A stretch of DNA of 64,000 bases, taken from assembly GCF_009870125.1 (NCBI RefSeq), contig NC_046683.1, positions 42,547,869 to 42,611,868 of the forward strand, given 5' to 3'. Each line of letters opens with the position of its first letter. The stretch's first letter is position 1. The translations under genes were made by a program, and so were the position numbers. Under the pieces are notes generated by a model, which did not search any database, had not been told where the DNA came from, and saw nothing but the letters and a program-made list of their open reading frames with translations. Shown piece after piece: positions 12,730-25,605 of the stretch. The DNA is from Drosophila pseudoobscura. Taxonomy: Eukaryota > Arthropoda > Insecta > Diptera > Drosophilidae.

Positions 12730-14969
12730 TCTGAGGGCTTATCATAAGCATTTCTATGCTAATAACATCATTATCAACTGTTCCCCCTCTGGTGACCGAA
12801 CCTATTCCGGCGTTCCGAAACGGCGTTCCGAAACGGCGTTGACAAAGACTCCTCGTCTTGGCTTTTAACGCCTTTTTGTGTCCTTGCCGCTGGGTGTTTG
12901 GCTGCTTGGCTGCTTGGCTGTTTGCCTGTTCCTCTTAGCCTTTTGGGTTTGTGCTTTTTGCGTGGCATGCCTAATGTACAAGCGTCTTATCCTTATTACC
13001 ATCTCATCTTAATTTTTGCTTGCTCAGCCGGGACAGGAGCGGTCCTGCCCGTCCTGCCAGTCCTGGCATCAAATTTATACAAAGCCCCGAACAGAGTAAG
13101 TTGATCCCTTTGTGTTTTTTCGTGGCACTAGCCATTTTTGCTTTTGCTGTTGCTGTTGCTTTTGCTTTTGGTCCTGTTGATGTTTTAGTTGTACTTATTG
13201 TGGGTTTTTCATATTACCGGAAATTGTGGTCACAGGAAGTGGGATTATGTTTTCAAGTTTGTACCGGAACTTTGGTGCCTGTCGGCTAGCGGGTATTGCT
13301 GCCACGTGAAACCGGGTCACGGTTCCGCTATATTCGTTTTCGTTTTCGCAGTGGAGTACATTTTCTGTTGGTAATCCGCTGATCATTTGCTACACTTTTA
13401 ACAGGCTAGTCTAATTTTAGCTCATTTTAACATTAAATGTTAATTAATTTTTTACATTATTTAACTGCTGCGATCTGCTGAGAGTATTTAGAAAAATCTG
13501 GCTGTTTGAGGCGAGAGATTTACTCGTACTCTTGGGGTTATTGTATTCAAGTGTAACTCCTAATCTTACGAATCTTAGTTAATTGTGTTTCCGACTACAC
13601 AAGTACAAGTTTAATTATAATAATTTGCATGCTGTTCTTCAAAAATTCCATTATTTTCCACCCCAAAGTCGAGCAGTCAGTTTGGGAATTCCTGTGCGTT
13701 TGGATAGCATAAATTTGATTGGCCTGCCCCGCCTTTTTGTAGGGGCCAGTTGCCAGTTGTCCCCAGCATCAGGCAGAGAGGAGGCTGGAAAAGCACTGGC
13801 CGACTTTGAGGGCCAGAAGGTACAGAGTCGTCATTGGTATTGCCATTGCCGACAAACTTGGTCGTCGTCGTCGTCATCGTCGACGTCGTCATTTGGTGCA
13901 CTCGAAGTAATTAAGCGAATTATTTCAAAAGTCGCCAAGTTTTCTAATTATATAGAACCAATTCGCTTAATAGTATTCTCCGGAGCGAAAGTTCTTGCTC
14001 AATACGCATACATATTCGTTGATCAAGGCAAGGCTCTTCTATCTTTCCGCTTATCCTTTTCAACAGACGATTAACTTTAACAGCCTCTGGGTACAATTTA
14101 GTATTTTCGATTTACAGTTTACTTGCCAGATGTTGGCACCAACATAAACTGTCATTATGCACATTAGTGGATAATATGGCCATGACAGTTTTTAGTTCAA
14201 AACTTAAACCTAATCGTAATCGTAATAGTGAATTATTTCCGTTATTATATTTTGTATGCGAACAGGAAGGAGCCTTCGACTTTATCAGTCACACAATCTC
14301 CCTGCACACTCCTCCTGTACAAGTGTGCAACACGCTATCTCTGTATCAAAAAGAAATAAACACGCGCCTTTGAAATCAGAAGTACACAGTTGCAAGTTTG
14401 CTGTGCCTGACCCAATTCTATTTCTTCTGACCCTTGTACGCCAGTAACTGAAACTATACGGGCGCATCCGTATGTCAACTAACCGGAGAGGAGGATACAG
14501 TCTGCCACAGCCACAGCCACAGCCACCGCCCCTCAGCTCACCTCACCTCGCCCTACCTTGTTGGGTCTTAATGAAGCAACGCACGTAAACAATAAGCAAA
14601 CTTTGAAGCGAAAATTTTGCGCAAATAACGTTGCCAGGACAGACGGAAAAAACCACGATGAGGGGGACGGGGAAGGGCGAGGGTGTGAGGAGGAGATAGA
14701 CACGGATACGGATACGTGCGGCGTGAGGCAGGAACTGGCACGAAGGTCGTAGGTCCTTTTCAAGTGTTCATTCCCATCGCCCTCCCATTCGTCCCATTCC
14801 GACCATTCCGATTCTGATGTGCTGCAAAAGTTTCGCTGCTGTAACAAGTTGTTGGGAATTAGTTGCGAAAAGTGTGGCGATGCCTTCGCTGCCAGCGCTG
14901 CTCAGCTCATTAATTTTAAGGCACAAAAGCGGAAGCGTGCACCCAGTTTCCGGATGCCGTCGGCCACAG

Positions 14970-15002
14970 CCGGAGACGGAGTCGGAGACGGAGACGGAGA
15001 CA
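14970..15002. repeat. CGGAGA/CGGAGT hexanucleotide array
   Basis: Five to six copies of a CGGAGA-type unit in a locally GC-rich patch within gene-poor DNA. Confidence 0.8.
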
Positions 15003-16114
15003 GCGGCACGGCCATGTCGCGGCTCTGGCTTTCTGAATTTGTTTATATTTTTCTGTTTCTGCTTCTGTTTCTGCTTCTACTTCTGTCTTTGTTGCCGCAC
15101 TTGAATTATGGGGAATAAATTTGTTCTGAGGCTGTTTTTGTTTCGTTTTTTCCCCGTAATAAGCAGGCGGGGGGCAGCAAAAAACTTTTGAGGCTCGCAA
15201 AATATGCGAGAGTAGCACGCAACGGGGCATAGAGAAGGGGCATCAATGTGGGGCAACAGCTGATGCTGCCACTTTCAACAGCCCCAATGAATAGTAAATT
15301 AATGTAGGTCGAAATTGCCAGGAATGCTCATGAAATAGATTAATTACTCGTAGTTTCAACTGAAAACAGCCCCCTGCCATCGAAAGCTGAAGATGGTTCC
15401 TTCTGGCTGCAACAGTTGCAGAAAGCCATTGGGAATAATACAAAAAATAACTGTCGTCGAAACAAGAATTGTATAAATTCGAATTAGCTCTAAGTATTTA
15501 TAGTTTTCTTATAGTTAAGAACAAACGGACAGAGCTAGATCGGCCTGAATCTATTGATACCGTTGACTGAATAAAACTAATCATTTGAAGTAATGAGAGA
15601 ACAATGAAGGAGCTAATTATTGACAAAAAGTAATGGTAACTTATGTAAACACTCGGAACCAGGCATTCCAAGGAGGGATTTTTCTCTAAACTTCTGCTTG
15701 AGTTATTCATGCAGGCATTGTCCTTGGCACTGCCAAAAAAAAAGGAGAAAAAAAACAAAGAAAAAAGCAGTGGTCATTTGTGTGGCGTCTACTCTCTGTC
15801 TGTGTGTATTTGCATAACCGAAAGCAGCATTGTCGTGAGCATATCTCAACTGCAAATCCTTTTAGGACTGCTTCGTGATAGCGTCCCGTCCCTTTGTTTA
15901 GTTGTACGAGCATGCAGGAATTATTGGTCCTGTGTATTTGTTGTTCTTGGCAAAATATGCAGCTCCCTAAAAAATGTGCACTGTTTGTTGTGTTTGCCTT
16001 GGTGTTTGTGTTTTCTGAACAGAGTCCTGTTGGCAGTCCTTTTCGTGGTCTAGCCATAGGCCATCCGTTGTCTGCAGAGAAGCCTGCATATGTTGTCAGC
16101 GCTAATCAAGCGCA

Positions 16115-16155
16115 CATACTCGTCCTCGTACCCGTACCCGTACTCGTACTCGTAT
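16115..16155. repeat. GTACCC/GTACTC hexanucleotide array
   Basis: About six to seven copies of a CGTACTC-type unit. Single copies of the same ACTCGTA word recur all over the window. Confidence 0.8.
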
Positions 16156-19100
16156 AATACTCACAACTCCAGTCAGCACTACTGCAAAAACAAGAGGAAC
16201 CGCAACTGCAGCAGGACTTATGCAATGTTATTTGTTTGCAAAGGCAGCAACGTCGGCGTCGACGTCGACGTCGGCTACGGCTACGGCTTATGACTGAATT
16301 TTCTTTGCCATTGTTTGCATTCCTTTCGCTACCCGTATCCGTATCCGTATCCTTTGTCCCTGCCTTTTCCAGCTTACTAAAGTTTCTGGGCAATTTCACT
16401 GGCATTTACCATGCCTCATCCTCATCAACACAAAGATACTTTCTTCCCGCTGATTGATTTATATTAGTCCTTGGCAATTATGCCAGAAGGTGGTAATGTT
16501 TTCCATGCAGCTGGGATAGAATGGACTCGAACCAAGTTTCAATCATCGAAAAAGTGTTGCACACATTTTTTCGAAAGGGAATTTTCGGGAGTTCTATCAC
16601 CAGTTGATCCCTGAAAAAATCTTTCCATCTTCGTTGTGTGCAAGCGAACTCTCGGCCAAAATGCATTCATTCAAGCCAAGTTGCAAGTCTGAGGCATCAA
16701 CTAGTCAAAAGACGCATCTTTCATGCGGTTTTTCCCGTCTAAACTGCTAACTAAAGTAACATTTTATTATGTCACTATGTCACACTCCTTCCATGCACCG
16801 ACACACAAAGATGCGCCGCACACAGATACACCAACACACACACGGCTGACATGTTGACATGTTAAAGAGCATGTAAGTGAAGTGTGATAGAAGCTGGGAG
16901 ATACGAGATAAGATGAAAGCTGTTCGAGGGAGAAGTAGACGCGGAAGCAGAAGGAGAACAGAAACTACAGTCTCCCTTTGGATGCAGTCTATTTTCTTCG
17001 CTCCCCCCATCCCTGCCCCCATCTAGCCTGGCTTATGGTTTACTTTTAGTTAGTTAGTAAAACAGAACACAAGTTTTACATTTTTCTCAAGCCAGCTCAC
17101 GCTCACGTCATTCAGGTGAGGTGAGGTGAGGTGTCAGACGTTTTTATGATGGAGCTTTTAATGAATTTACTTTTATTTGGGTGTCGCACAGCATCTGCAT
17201 ACATGTGGCCGCCTCGTGTTAAGGATGAAAATTTTGCGACGAGTATTTAAACAGTACAGGCTCCTGGCCATTGAAGTGGGCGGCCAAATATTAGTACGGG
17301 CTCGAAATGATGAACTAGAATCCACAGGCCTTTCTCTCTCCCAATCCCAATCTCAATTACTATCGTTGCGCCTCCCGCAAAAGCACTCAATTGGGGGCAG
17401 GTTATAACTTACGTTTAATCTCAAAATTAGTCGAAAACTAATTAACGATAAGCGACTCCACCTGGGGCTCTACCCAAAGTGCACTGCACTTCCTCGCAGA
17501 AGTTTACGCCGAGGCTCGGAAAAGTTCTTAATGCATTTAACTAGTGACTTTGGCCCAAAGTGCTTATTATCATTATCGGGCATCTATTGCAATTTCCTAA
17601 AGCAATTACAAGTCTGCCGAAACTAGTTGCTATAAAACTACGTATGTTTTCTTAATGGTTTACAAAACCCCTACCACTCGGGGTGGAACACACCCACTCT
17701 TCATAATTCGACCTTTGAACAAGAAGACTAGAAGGCCCCTCTGCCCCCCGGCGAATGCTCATTTCCAGCAGGTGTGGGAGTCGAAGAAAGTGAGTGAGAC
17801 TTTGCTCTTTTAAAGAGATATTTCGCGATTGCGCATTAGCTCTCGGGCTGTACTCAAGGCGAAGAGCGAAGATGAGCTTAACCGGTGTTGAGTGCTTTAT
17901 ATTATATATATTAATTTAGATTTAAATCAAGGATCAGTATACATATATTCTGTGCTCGTTTGTTTACTTCTTTGCACTCACCAAAATTATTTGCTCCATT
18001 AATAAGTTTAATAATTTAGCGTTTGCTTGGGAACTCAAATGATCCTGAATCCTGTTCGCAATACTTCCTATGTGCGTATATGAATATCGTACTATATAAT
18101 GCTGCTGATGAACATCTAGTAGAAATTTTTCTTGTATTTCTTCATAGTAGAACGAATGTCTCGTACTCGTGCTTTCATATAGCCAGTAAAAGACGAACCG
18201 ATTCGATTACCTCTTATCTCTGTCTTATTTGATTTTAAGAAGGGGCTAAAATACATTTCATTACTTATAGAAACTGTTTGCGAATATATGATAGAATACA
18301 TATTGAAGACCAACCGATGCCGAGGAGCAAACAAATCGGAATTCATTTATATTTTCTCTTACCTTAAGAAGCTAGCTTTCAAACAGGCTGTTTAGGCCTG
18401 CGATCAAACCATATCCCCCCCCAATAGATATTCTTTTTGACATCACCTACATATAAATATATATGCTATATGCTATACCTTTATAGCTGAGAGACCTATT
18501 TTCCCAGAAACAGGCAAAGTGATGCACAGACACAGGCACAGAGTGAGATCTAATCGGCTCAAGGGTATATTAGAACCCTCCTTAAGCGCCAGTCCTATAT
18601 CTAATATCATTACCCTGCAATCCTACCCTCCAAACTTATTAGGTTACGTTTTTTCATTAAAAATCCACTGAGAATTACTATTCTTTAGGGAAAATATCTT
18701 TATAAAATATCCAAAAGAAACAGAGAAGAACTATGGATAAACTTGAGGGAACGAATGCGTCAAACGTGACCGAGGTGAAGTTTTCCTACTCTTGCTCTTT
18801 GGCTTTGGGGGCAAGTTTCCATTCAGTCTTTTTTGTTCGTTTCTGTAGTTTTAAGTTTTGTGTCCATAACTGGGTCAGCAAGGGGGGAAGGGAGAACCAG
18901 GAACATTTTGAAAACATAAAAGACCACAAATTCTGGATTTCTGGGTGCACGAAACGTGTGAGATTGAAAACTGAGTGAGTTTAGTGTTCAAGTCATTGTT
19001 TTGAGTGAGTCGCAGAGAGAGACCTCACTGAGGGATGATTCAGAAGCAGGGTCGCAGAAATCGGGGTGGACGAATTTCAGCATAGAAAAAACTCAAACTA

Positions 19101-20445
19101 TCAAAATATATAAGCAAACAAAAACAGCTCCCAAAACGTGAATTAGAGGAGATATCTTCTTTGGAAAGAATGGATTCCTGATATGTATGTATAGGTGAAC
19201 GGAACCGCAACAAGCTGATTTCACAGGATATATATATATAAATAAACCAACGAAGCCAACATTCAAATTTTTTATACCGTTTTATTCACAGACAAGGCTT
19301 AAAGAATTTATCCGTTAAATTAATTGTTGTTTTAGAGGTGCATTATTTATATTACCCACGTACTATATGGGGATTTCCATTCTGGCGTTACATATCATTT
19401 GTAGAACAAAATGTTAAAAATAATAATAAAAACAAAAAGGTCAAAATTTGAGAATCAAATTTTTGTACTATATTTAATTAAGAATAAGAAAACGAATTTA
19501 TTTTAGAATAAGATAAAAGCCAAAATATGACCTGACGAAACGTTACCAAAAACCGAAGTGGCTTTTAGGTTGGGATACAAATGGCAAGACTCCTCGAGTT
19601 GGAAATCTATATAACATACATATGAAATATTCAGTGTTCAGTTTCAAAGTTATTAAATATAAGAAACCTTTCCTGTTTTGTTGTTATAAATCCGCGGCGG
19701 CATCTGACATACTTAACTGGCGATACGTAACCAAATTCCGGGTTACAGAATGTACCGTTAGCCAATTCTGGCAAAATTTCGGGAATTTTTTTAGATAGTT
19801 CAATTTGTTAGAGAACCTTGGTGGAAAAACTGTTATCAATAATCATCTTTCTTATAGGAGATAATAGTAAAGAAAAAAATGACTAAAAAATTTCAGTAAA
19901 TACCGAAAAAGTAAACTTTTGCTTATTTTAATAGGTGTCCACTTGTTTGACTTTAGTCAGTGAAATTATATGTTAAATGGTTAGATGAGTTAATATAATA
20001 TCAGAACAATAGTATACGGAAATCTTTTTTTGTGCCATTTAAATTAACTTAACTTATTCAGATACTATTATTAGTGTTCTTTAGCATTTTTCATTCAAAT
20101 ACGGTAGAAAAAAAGTTTAGTTTAAAATTACAAATCATTAAAAAAAGGGATAAAATATAGACATATATAACTAAACACAGATATCCCGGTACACAGATGC
20201 CTGTGTCCATCAGGCTCCCTGAGTTGTCCAAACCTATAAAATTATACCATGCCTTCACATCGGCCAATTCGACTCAAGGAGAGGCAACTCAAACAAAAAT
20301 CACTCGAAACCGGAAACTCAAACCGAACGCAGAAATGAGCTCTCTCGCTCTTGAGTGGTTTGTGGTGAGCGAACATGTCGCACTCTCCGAGTGGATTCGC
20401 TGCAACATGCATCCCACTCATGCTACACCCCCGACATTAACATTA

Positions 20446-20480
20446 ACATTCAACAGAGAGTCTTCGCATCTGGCGGACGG
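20446..20480 (+). promoter_or_regulatory. Candidate comm core promoter (Inr-like plus DPE)
   Basis: An initiator-like ACATTC (one mismatch to the TCAKTY consensus) would put +1 at A20448. GGACG then starts at 20475, exactly +28, where a downstream promoter element (RGWYV) belongs. This would give comm a 5' leader of about 527 nt. Short CTCTC/GAGAG words nearby (about 20335-20515) fit GAGA-factor sites. The Inr mismatch makes this clearly weaker than the comm2 promoter; a start nearer the ATG is also possible. Confidence 0.3.
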
Positions 20481-20974
20481 ATGGTTGAGTGAGAAATGCG
20501 CTCTCTCTGTGTGTGCGAGTAAACGTCTCGCTACGTTCTCAAAACATAAATCTCACTCAAAACCGGAAAACTGGGAAAAATGTGAAAATGCATGAAAACA
20601 CTGTGGACTGTGGATTCTTGGTCAATCCTTCTCGGGCCGCGGAAAAGGAAAGAACACGAAAACCGAACCGAGTGTCGACTTTTTTTTTGAATTCAGAAAA
20701 GTCCGTTGATATCACACAAAATATCCACGAGCGGTTGTTTCGTATCGAACAAAAAATCACTTAGTAATAAAAAATATTTTTTTTTAAATAAGAAAACACT
20801 TTCGCGAATACCTCGAGGACCAGAACTCTGAAATATCCATGACTATATCAATATAAGCCAAAGAATTTTTTTACGTGCCGTGTCAACAGTGTACGTGTGC
20901 CTGACCCAAACCAAAGCGAAACGGATTCCCGAGCACCCAGCACCCAGGACCCAACACCCACCAGAGAAACCAAA

Positions 20975-23900
20975 ATGATCAGCACAACGGATTACCCTCT
21001 AGCAGAGACAGCCACAGCGGCAGCAACAAGCGACGAGCTGTATGCGGAGTTCATCTCCGCCCCGGCGAGCAGCATGAGTCCCGAGGCCATTGCGGAGCAC
21101 ATGCAGCAGAACCGGATCACCTTCGAGATACCCAGCGCCCACGATCTGCGGCACATCGACGCCCTCAACTCGTTCAACGCCTTGCTCCAGCGGATCGGCA
21201 ATGCCGCGGTCTCCTACGACGCCGCACCACCCTCCGGGTGGGCGCACGAAGGCAGCATCAGCACCGAGCAGCTCTCCAAGTCGGTGGTGCTGGACTTGGC
21301 CGACCTGCGTGATCGGGCCGAGGACAGCGGCGAGTCGGCGGGCTGGTGGGGCCAGATCTTCGGCGACGCCGATATGCATGTGATAATTAACTATCTGTGG
21401 ATCGGCGTGGTCAGCTCCCTGGTGGTGCTATCCCTGGTCTTCATCCTGTTCAGCTGTTACTTTTACCGGAAGTTCCGCACATGGAAGAAATGCAGTAAGT
21501 TCCGAATTCCTACCCCACATTTTCCCCACATTTTGCCCACATTTTCCAGTGTGCCATCAATCTCACAGTCCACGCCCCCAGGGCCGTACCCCATACATTT
21601 GGCCTTTATGTCCAGACTTTAATCAAAATGTTTCGCAAAGCGTTATCTTCAGCCATTTATTCAGCTCGCTAAACAATATAAAACGCAGAAAATGGTCCCA
21701 GTCACAGGTCCAACCAGATAGCCTCCTCTGCTGGCCGATCCCTTCGTTCAGGTTCTTTCAGCCAGGGCCGACTGTTATGGCCGAAAACCTCATAAATTTG
21801 TTTGGAAGCCTTCGAAATTGTCAGCCGCTTGCATCGTCGTTTCTGTTGTAATTTTAGATACACAAGTTTATTATGCCACAAAATATATGTGGCGCATATT
21901 TATAATATTAAATTGACTCGCTTCTGCCAAAGGCTTTGGCCTCTTTATGAGTGCGATAATGTATGGGAAGGGGGGCACAGACCCAGCCACAGACACAGCC
22001 ATAGCCACAGCCACAGCCACAGCGACCCCTAAAAGTTGATGCCCAAAATGTGTTGCTTTCTTGTCGTATGCATATAAAAGCGGAAAATTGAGCGTTGACA
22101 TATGCATAAGCAATATTTTATTGGAAGGAAGAGGCAAGTGATAAAGAGGAATACTCATACATCATACACACACAGAGATATCGGAGTGATGATGTCTGTA
22201 TGGTTAAAGGAGGGGCTGGAAATTGGAAGTCAAGCAAACCAAATCAAGAAATGGAATAACGAGAATGTGTCACTTTTCCCATACAAATACCGAAATCAAT
22301 CACAAACTCTTATCGGTGTGCAACTAAAGCCACTAAAGCTACTCGTAGATTACCGCAACTTAACCCATTTCTGTATAAATATAGCATACTATACATAGGT
22401 TAATATAGGTACAAATGAATACGTACATATCTTATCTGCTCGCAAAACCTGTTGTACCAACCGCCAGCCACCAGCCACCAGCCCCTTTTCGTTACACACA
22501 AACAGGGTTACGGTTACGGTTACCCGCTCAAAATCCCAAAAATAAATCATCTGTTTAGGCACTTTACACATCATTACTTAGACACACACGTACATATGTA
22601 CATACCTACTAATATACGTACAAATAAACAGCAACATAACCAAACCTAACCTAACCGAACCGAACCGAACCGAGCTGCAAGGGAAAGGGGACGAAAGGGG
22701 GCGAAAGAACAACCTAAACAAGTTCCCAACTGAAGTGTCAAACTTTTTGCAGACCAATTTAGCCAAATGATTTATTTAGGCCAGGGAAAAAGTGAATAGC
22801 TAGGGTAACTTTGACTGTCTTCATTCCTAATTCTAGATGTGGCCCGGTTCCGCCTCCTGGTCCTCCTGGTCCTCCTTGTGTTGCTGGTCCTGTTGGTCCT
22901 GGACCTGGTCATGACTCTTGGGCTAAAAGGCCGTGGCACTAAAGCATGGCCAACTCACTGTCAAACTGTCAATTTTGTGCTAACGAGCCTTAAAAACTTT
23001 TCCTTGCGATTACGACACGCGACTAAGCAGGGGCCAGGGGCAGAGCCAGAGCCAGAGCCAGAGCCAGAGGTGCTATGGATGGGGTGGGGATACGTAAAAT
23101 ATCAATTTGAGCGATATGTGTTGGCTGCTTTTGGGCGCCCAATACCAATCCCAATCCGGCTAATTAGTTTCGTTAGTGTCATGGTGCTTTTTCCCTTTCC
23201 GTGGGCCACTGTCCTAGATACCACATATACATATACCATATACCACCATATACTTACTCGTACGAGGATTCCGGTACTTAGAACAGCCAAAGTAGATTCA
23301 GGGAGTACGTGTCATTTATAATTAAGCGACTGCGCCTAAGTTTGCGCCTCCTTTCCCCTCGCTTCCTTTCGCTTCCTTGCCTGTCCAACTTGTGTGCGCT
23401 TAATGCGCACTATGTTTCGTCTCACAGTGTTTACCTTATAAATAGTTAACGAGGCCTGAGCACAAGAGTGTCTGGCCCAGTTACGAGATGGCAGTCGGCC
23501 TGGCTTACACTTTATTTATTAAACTGTCACACACGGACGCAGTCCCAGGCATTGGCAAGCTTGGCTTTGCTTGTTATCAATTAGTGCAGGGCTCGCCTGA
23601 ATTTATTAACAGAACCAGCACGAGCACCAGCACCAGCTCCAGCTGGAGGACCAGAACAAGAATTTTATAAATTGGGAGTACACAAGGATATGTATTTACC
23701 TCAAGCCTACGAGAGGGAAGCATCCACAAAATGTTCTCTTGTCCAGAACTTTCCTACATTTTAAATAGTTTCCCAGTTTGTTTTTGCTTCTGGCCGAAAT
23801 CTAATTGAGTTTCATAATTAACTAAATATTTTTGAGGCCGGACAGCGCTAGGTGGCAGCGATTCGCTGATTGAGCAAATCCTTAGTGTGGAAAAACATTA

Positions 23901-25573
23901 AAATGCTAAACTCCACCTCCACTCACTCACACACACACAAACCAGTAGGAAAGTATAAATAAAACAGATCAGTGTTTCCATTTACCGCTCTCCAGCCACG
24001 CCGCGGTGCGCCGTCATATCCTTTCATCAGCTGCGGCTTATTGTGATGGATTTAAATTGTTGCATACATTTCGGGCCATCAAAAATGACAACAGAAACAG
24101 GAGCAGGACCAGGACCAGGACCTGGATAAGGATGAGGTGCAAGTGCAAAGAGAGAACTGAAAACTACCAACACAGCCGAGAAACAAAAGGCAACAACAAC
24201 ACAGCACAACAACAAATGACGTGCTAATTTTTTCATTCCACGCCAAACACTGCAGCGCTTCGCCTCGGCTCGCTGTGGTTCTGTTCGGTTCGGTTCGGCC
24301 TCTTCTCTCACCTTTCACTAGTATTTCACTTCATTTCTCTGGGTTTCTCTGGGCTTCTTTCTGGCCATCTGCAATGCTTAAAAAGGCACGAAAGGCGCTG
24401 GCTGGGGCGAGGGGGGTTAAACACTTGCATAAAATATGAAGCCTGCAGCATGTGGATGTGGATGTGTGTGCCACGCCTCTCGTCCAGCCCTGCCCTGTCT
24501 GTCTATCAAGCGAAAAGGAGCAAAAAGAAGTAGCAGCAAACGTCAAAAAAGGAGAGAGTCCCCATACGGCTGGTCCATGGGTCCCGGTCCTGGACAAAAA
24601 AGCACACACACTCGTACACAGTTTCAACAATAAATCAACAACTGCTGCCACTGCTACTGTTGCTACTGTTGCTACTGTAACTGCTGACTGGTACTTCTCC
24701 AGAACTGCTGCCTTTTAATATTGTAATGCGCAAATTTTTCAACAGGCTTAAGCCCCATGCCCATGCCGCACCATGCCACAGACCGTGCCCACCTTTTGAG
24801 TGGAGCAGCCGCGATGCGCTTTAATTGAAAAACATATTGGGGACGGGCCAAAAACAAAAAGGGAATTATAAAACATAAAGACGGTTTGGAGAGGCAGTAA
24901 CTAAAAAATGGTCGAGTTTTAACAGGCCCGTGTTGAAACGAAATCAGAAAAAATGCGACTGGACCCCGACTGGGGGATCCGTCCATTTATTTATTGAATG
25001 CAGCTTAAATTGCATTTAATAATAGTGAGAAGCGTTTGCCCTCGGCGAAGAGTTACACATGAAATGCAAACCTGAAGGCAAACCTGCTCGTATAATTGTT
25101 TCATAAATGTTTAATCAAAAGCGTAACTTCAAATGGAATCGAGCACTCGCGATTACGACACGTTCATATTCGTGTGTGTTTTAATTTTAATTTCAAACAA
25201 CATTTTTGGAATGTTTCTGCTCGCCGTTTGGTGTTTTTTTTTTGGTTTTTTTTTTGGTTTTTTGGCTCGTGTTGTTGTGGCTGCAAATGGGGAATTTCCC
25301 AAACTTAATTTAATTTTGCTTAATTTTGAAATGCAATATTTCAACGCACACGCACTCATGTGCAGCAGCCGTTCGGGATTATAAAAATTAAATGCTTTCT
25401 GCTGCATGCTTTCCGGGGCGAGCGCCGAGCTTTTATTTCATTGCAGTCAGTCGCTCTCTGTGTGGGTGTGGGTGTGTGGGTGTGTGTGTGTATTTTATTT
25501 CATTCCATTGTGCCACGCGCGCACTTCCGGCATATTATTGCGGAGTTTCTGTTGCCGTTGCCGTTGCCGCTGA

Positions 25574-25605
<32 letters not shown>

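Larger units (their letters stand above)
1..20447. other. Gene-poor intergenic region upstream of comm
   Basis: No open frame here has convincing coding character: the longer ones are short, overlap frames on the other strand, or are translations of tandem arrays. What is visible is AT-rich spacer with simple arrays (several listed separately), scattered CATATGTACATA and ACTCGTA words, an 11-base G run near 1442-1453, and one orphan TATA box at 12697. The block about 18.4-20.2 kb is especially A/T-rich. Since comm is a developmentally patterned gene, distal enhancers may well lie here, but that is inference and none is identified. Confidence 0.6.

Noticed and set aside
13583..14074. Plus-strand 163-codon frame
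   Set aside because: No domain, Ser run from a GTC array, and no splice or promoter context; likely chance.
22639..22674. CCTAAC/CCGAAC stretch resembling telomeric repeats
   Set aside because: Only two CCTAAC-type units, then CGAAC pentamers; a simple repeat within an intron.
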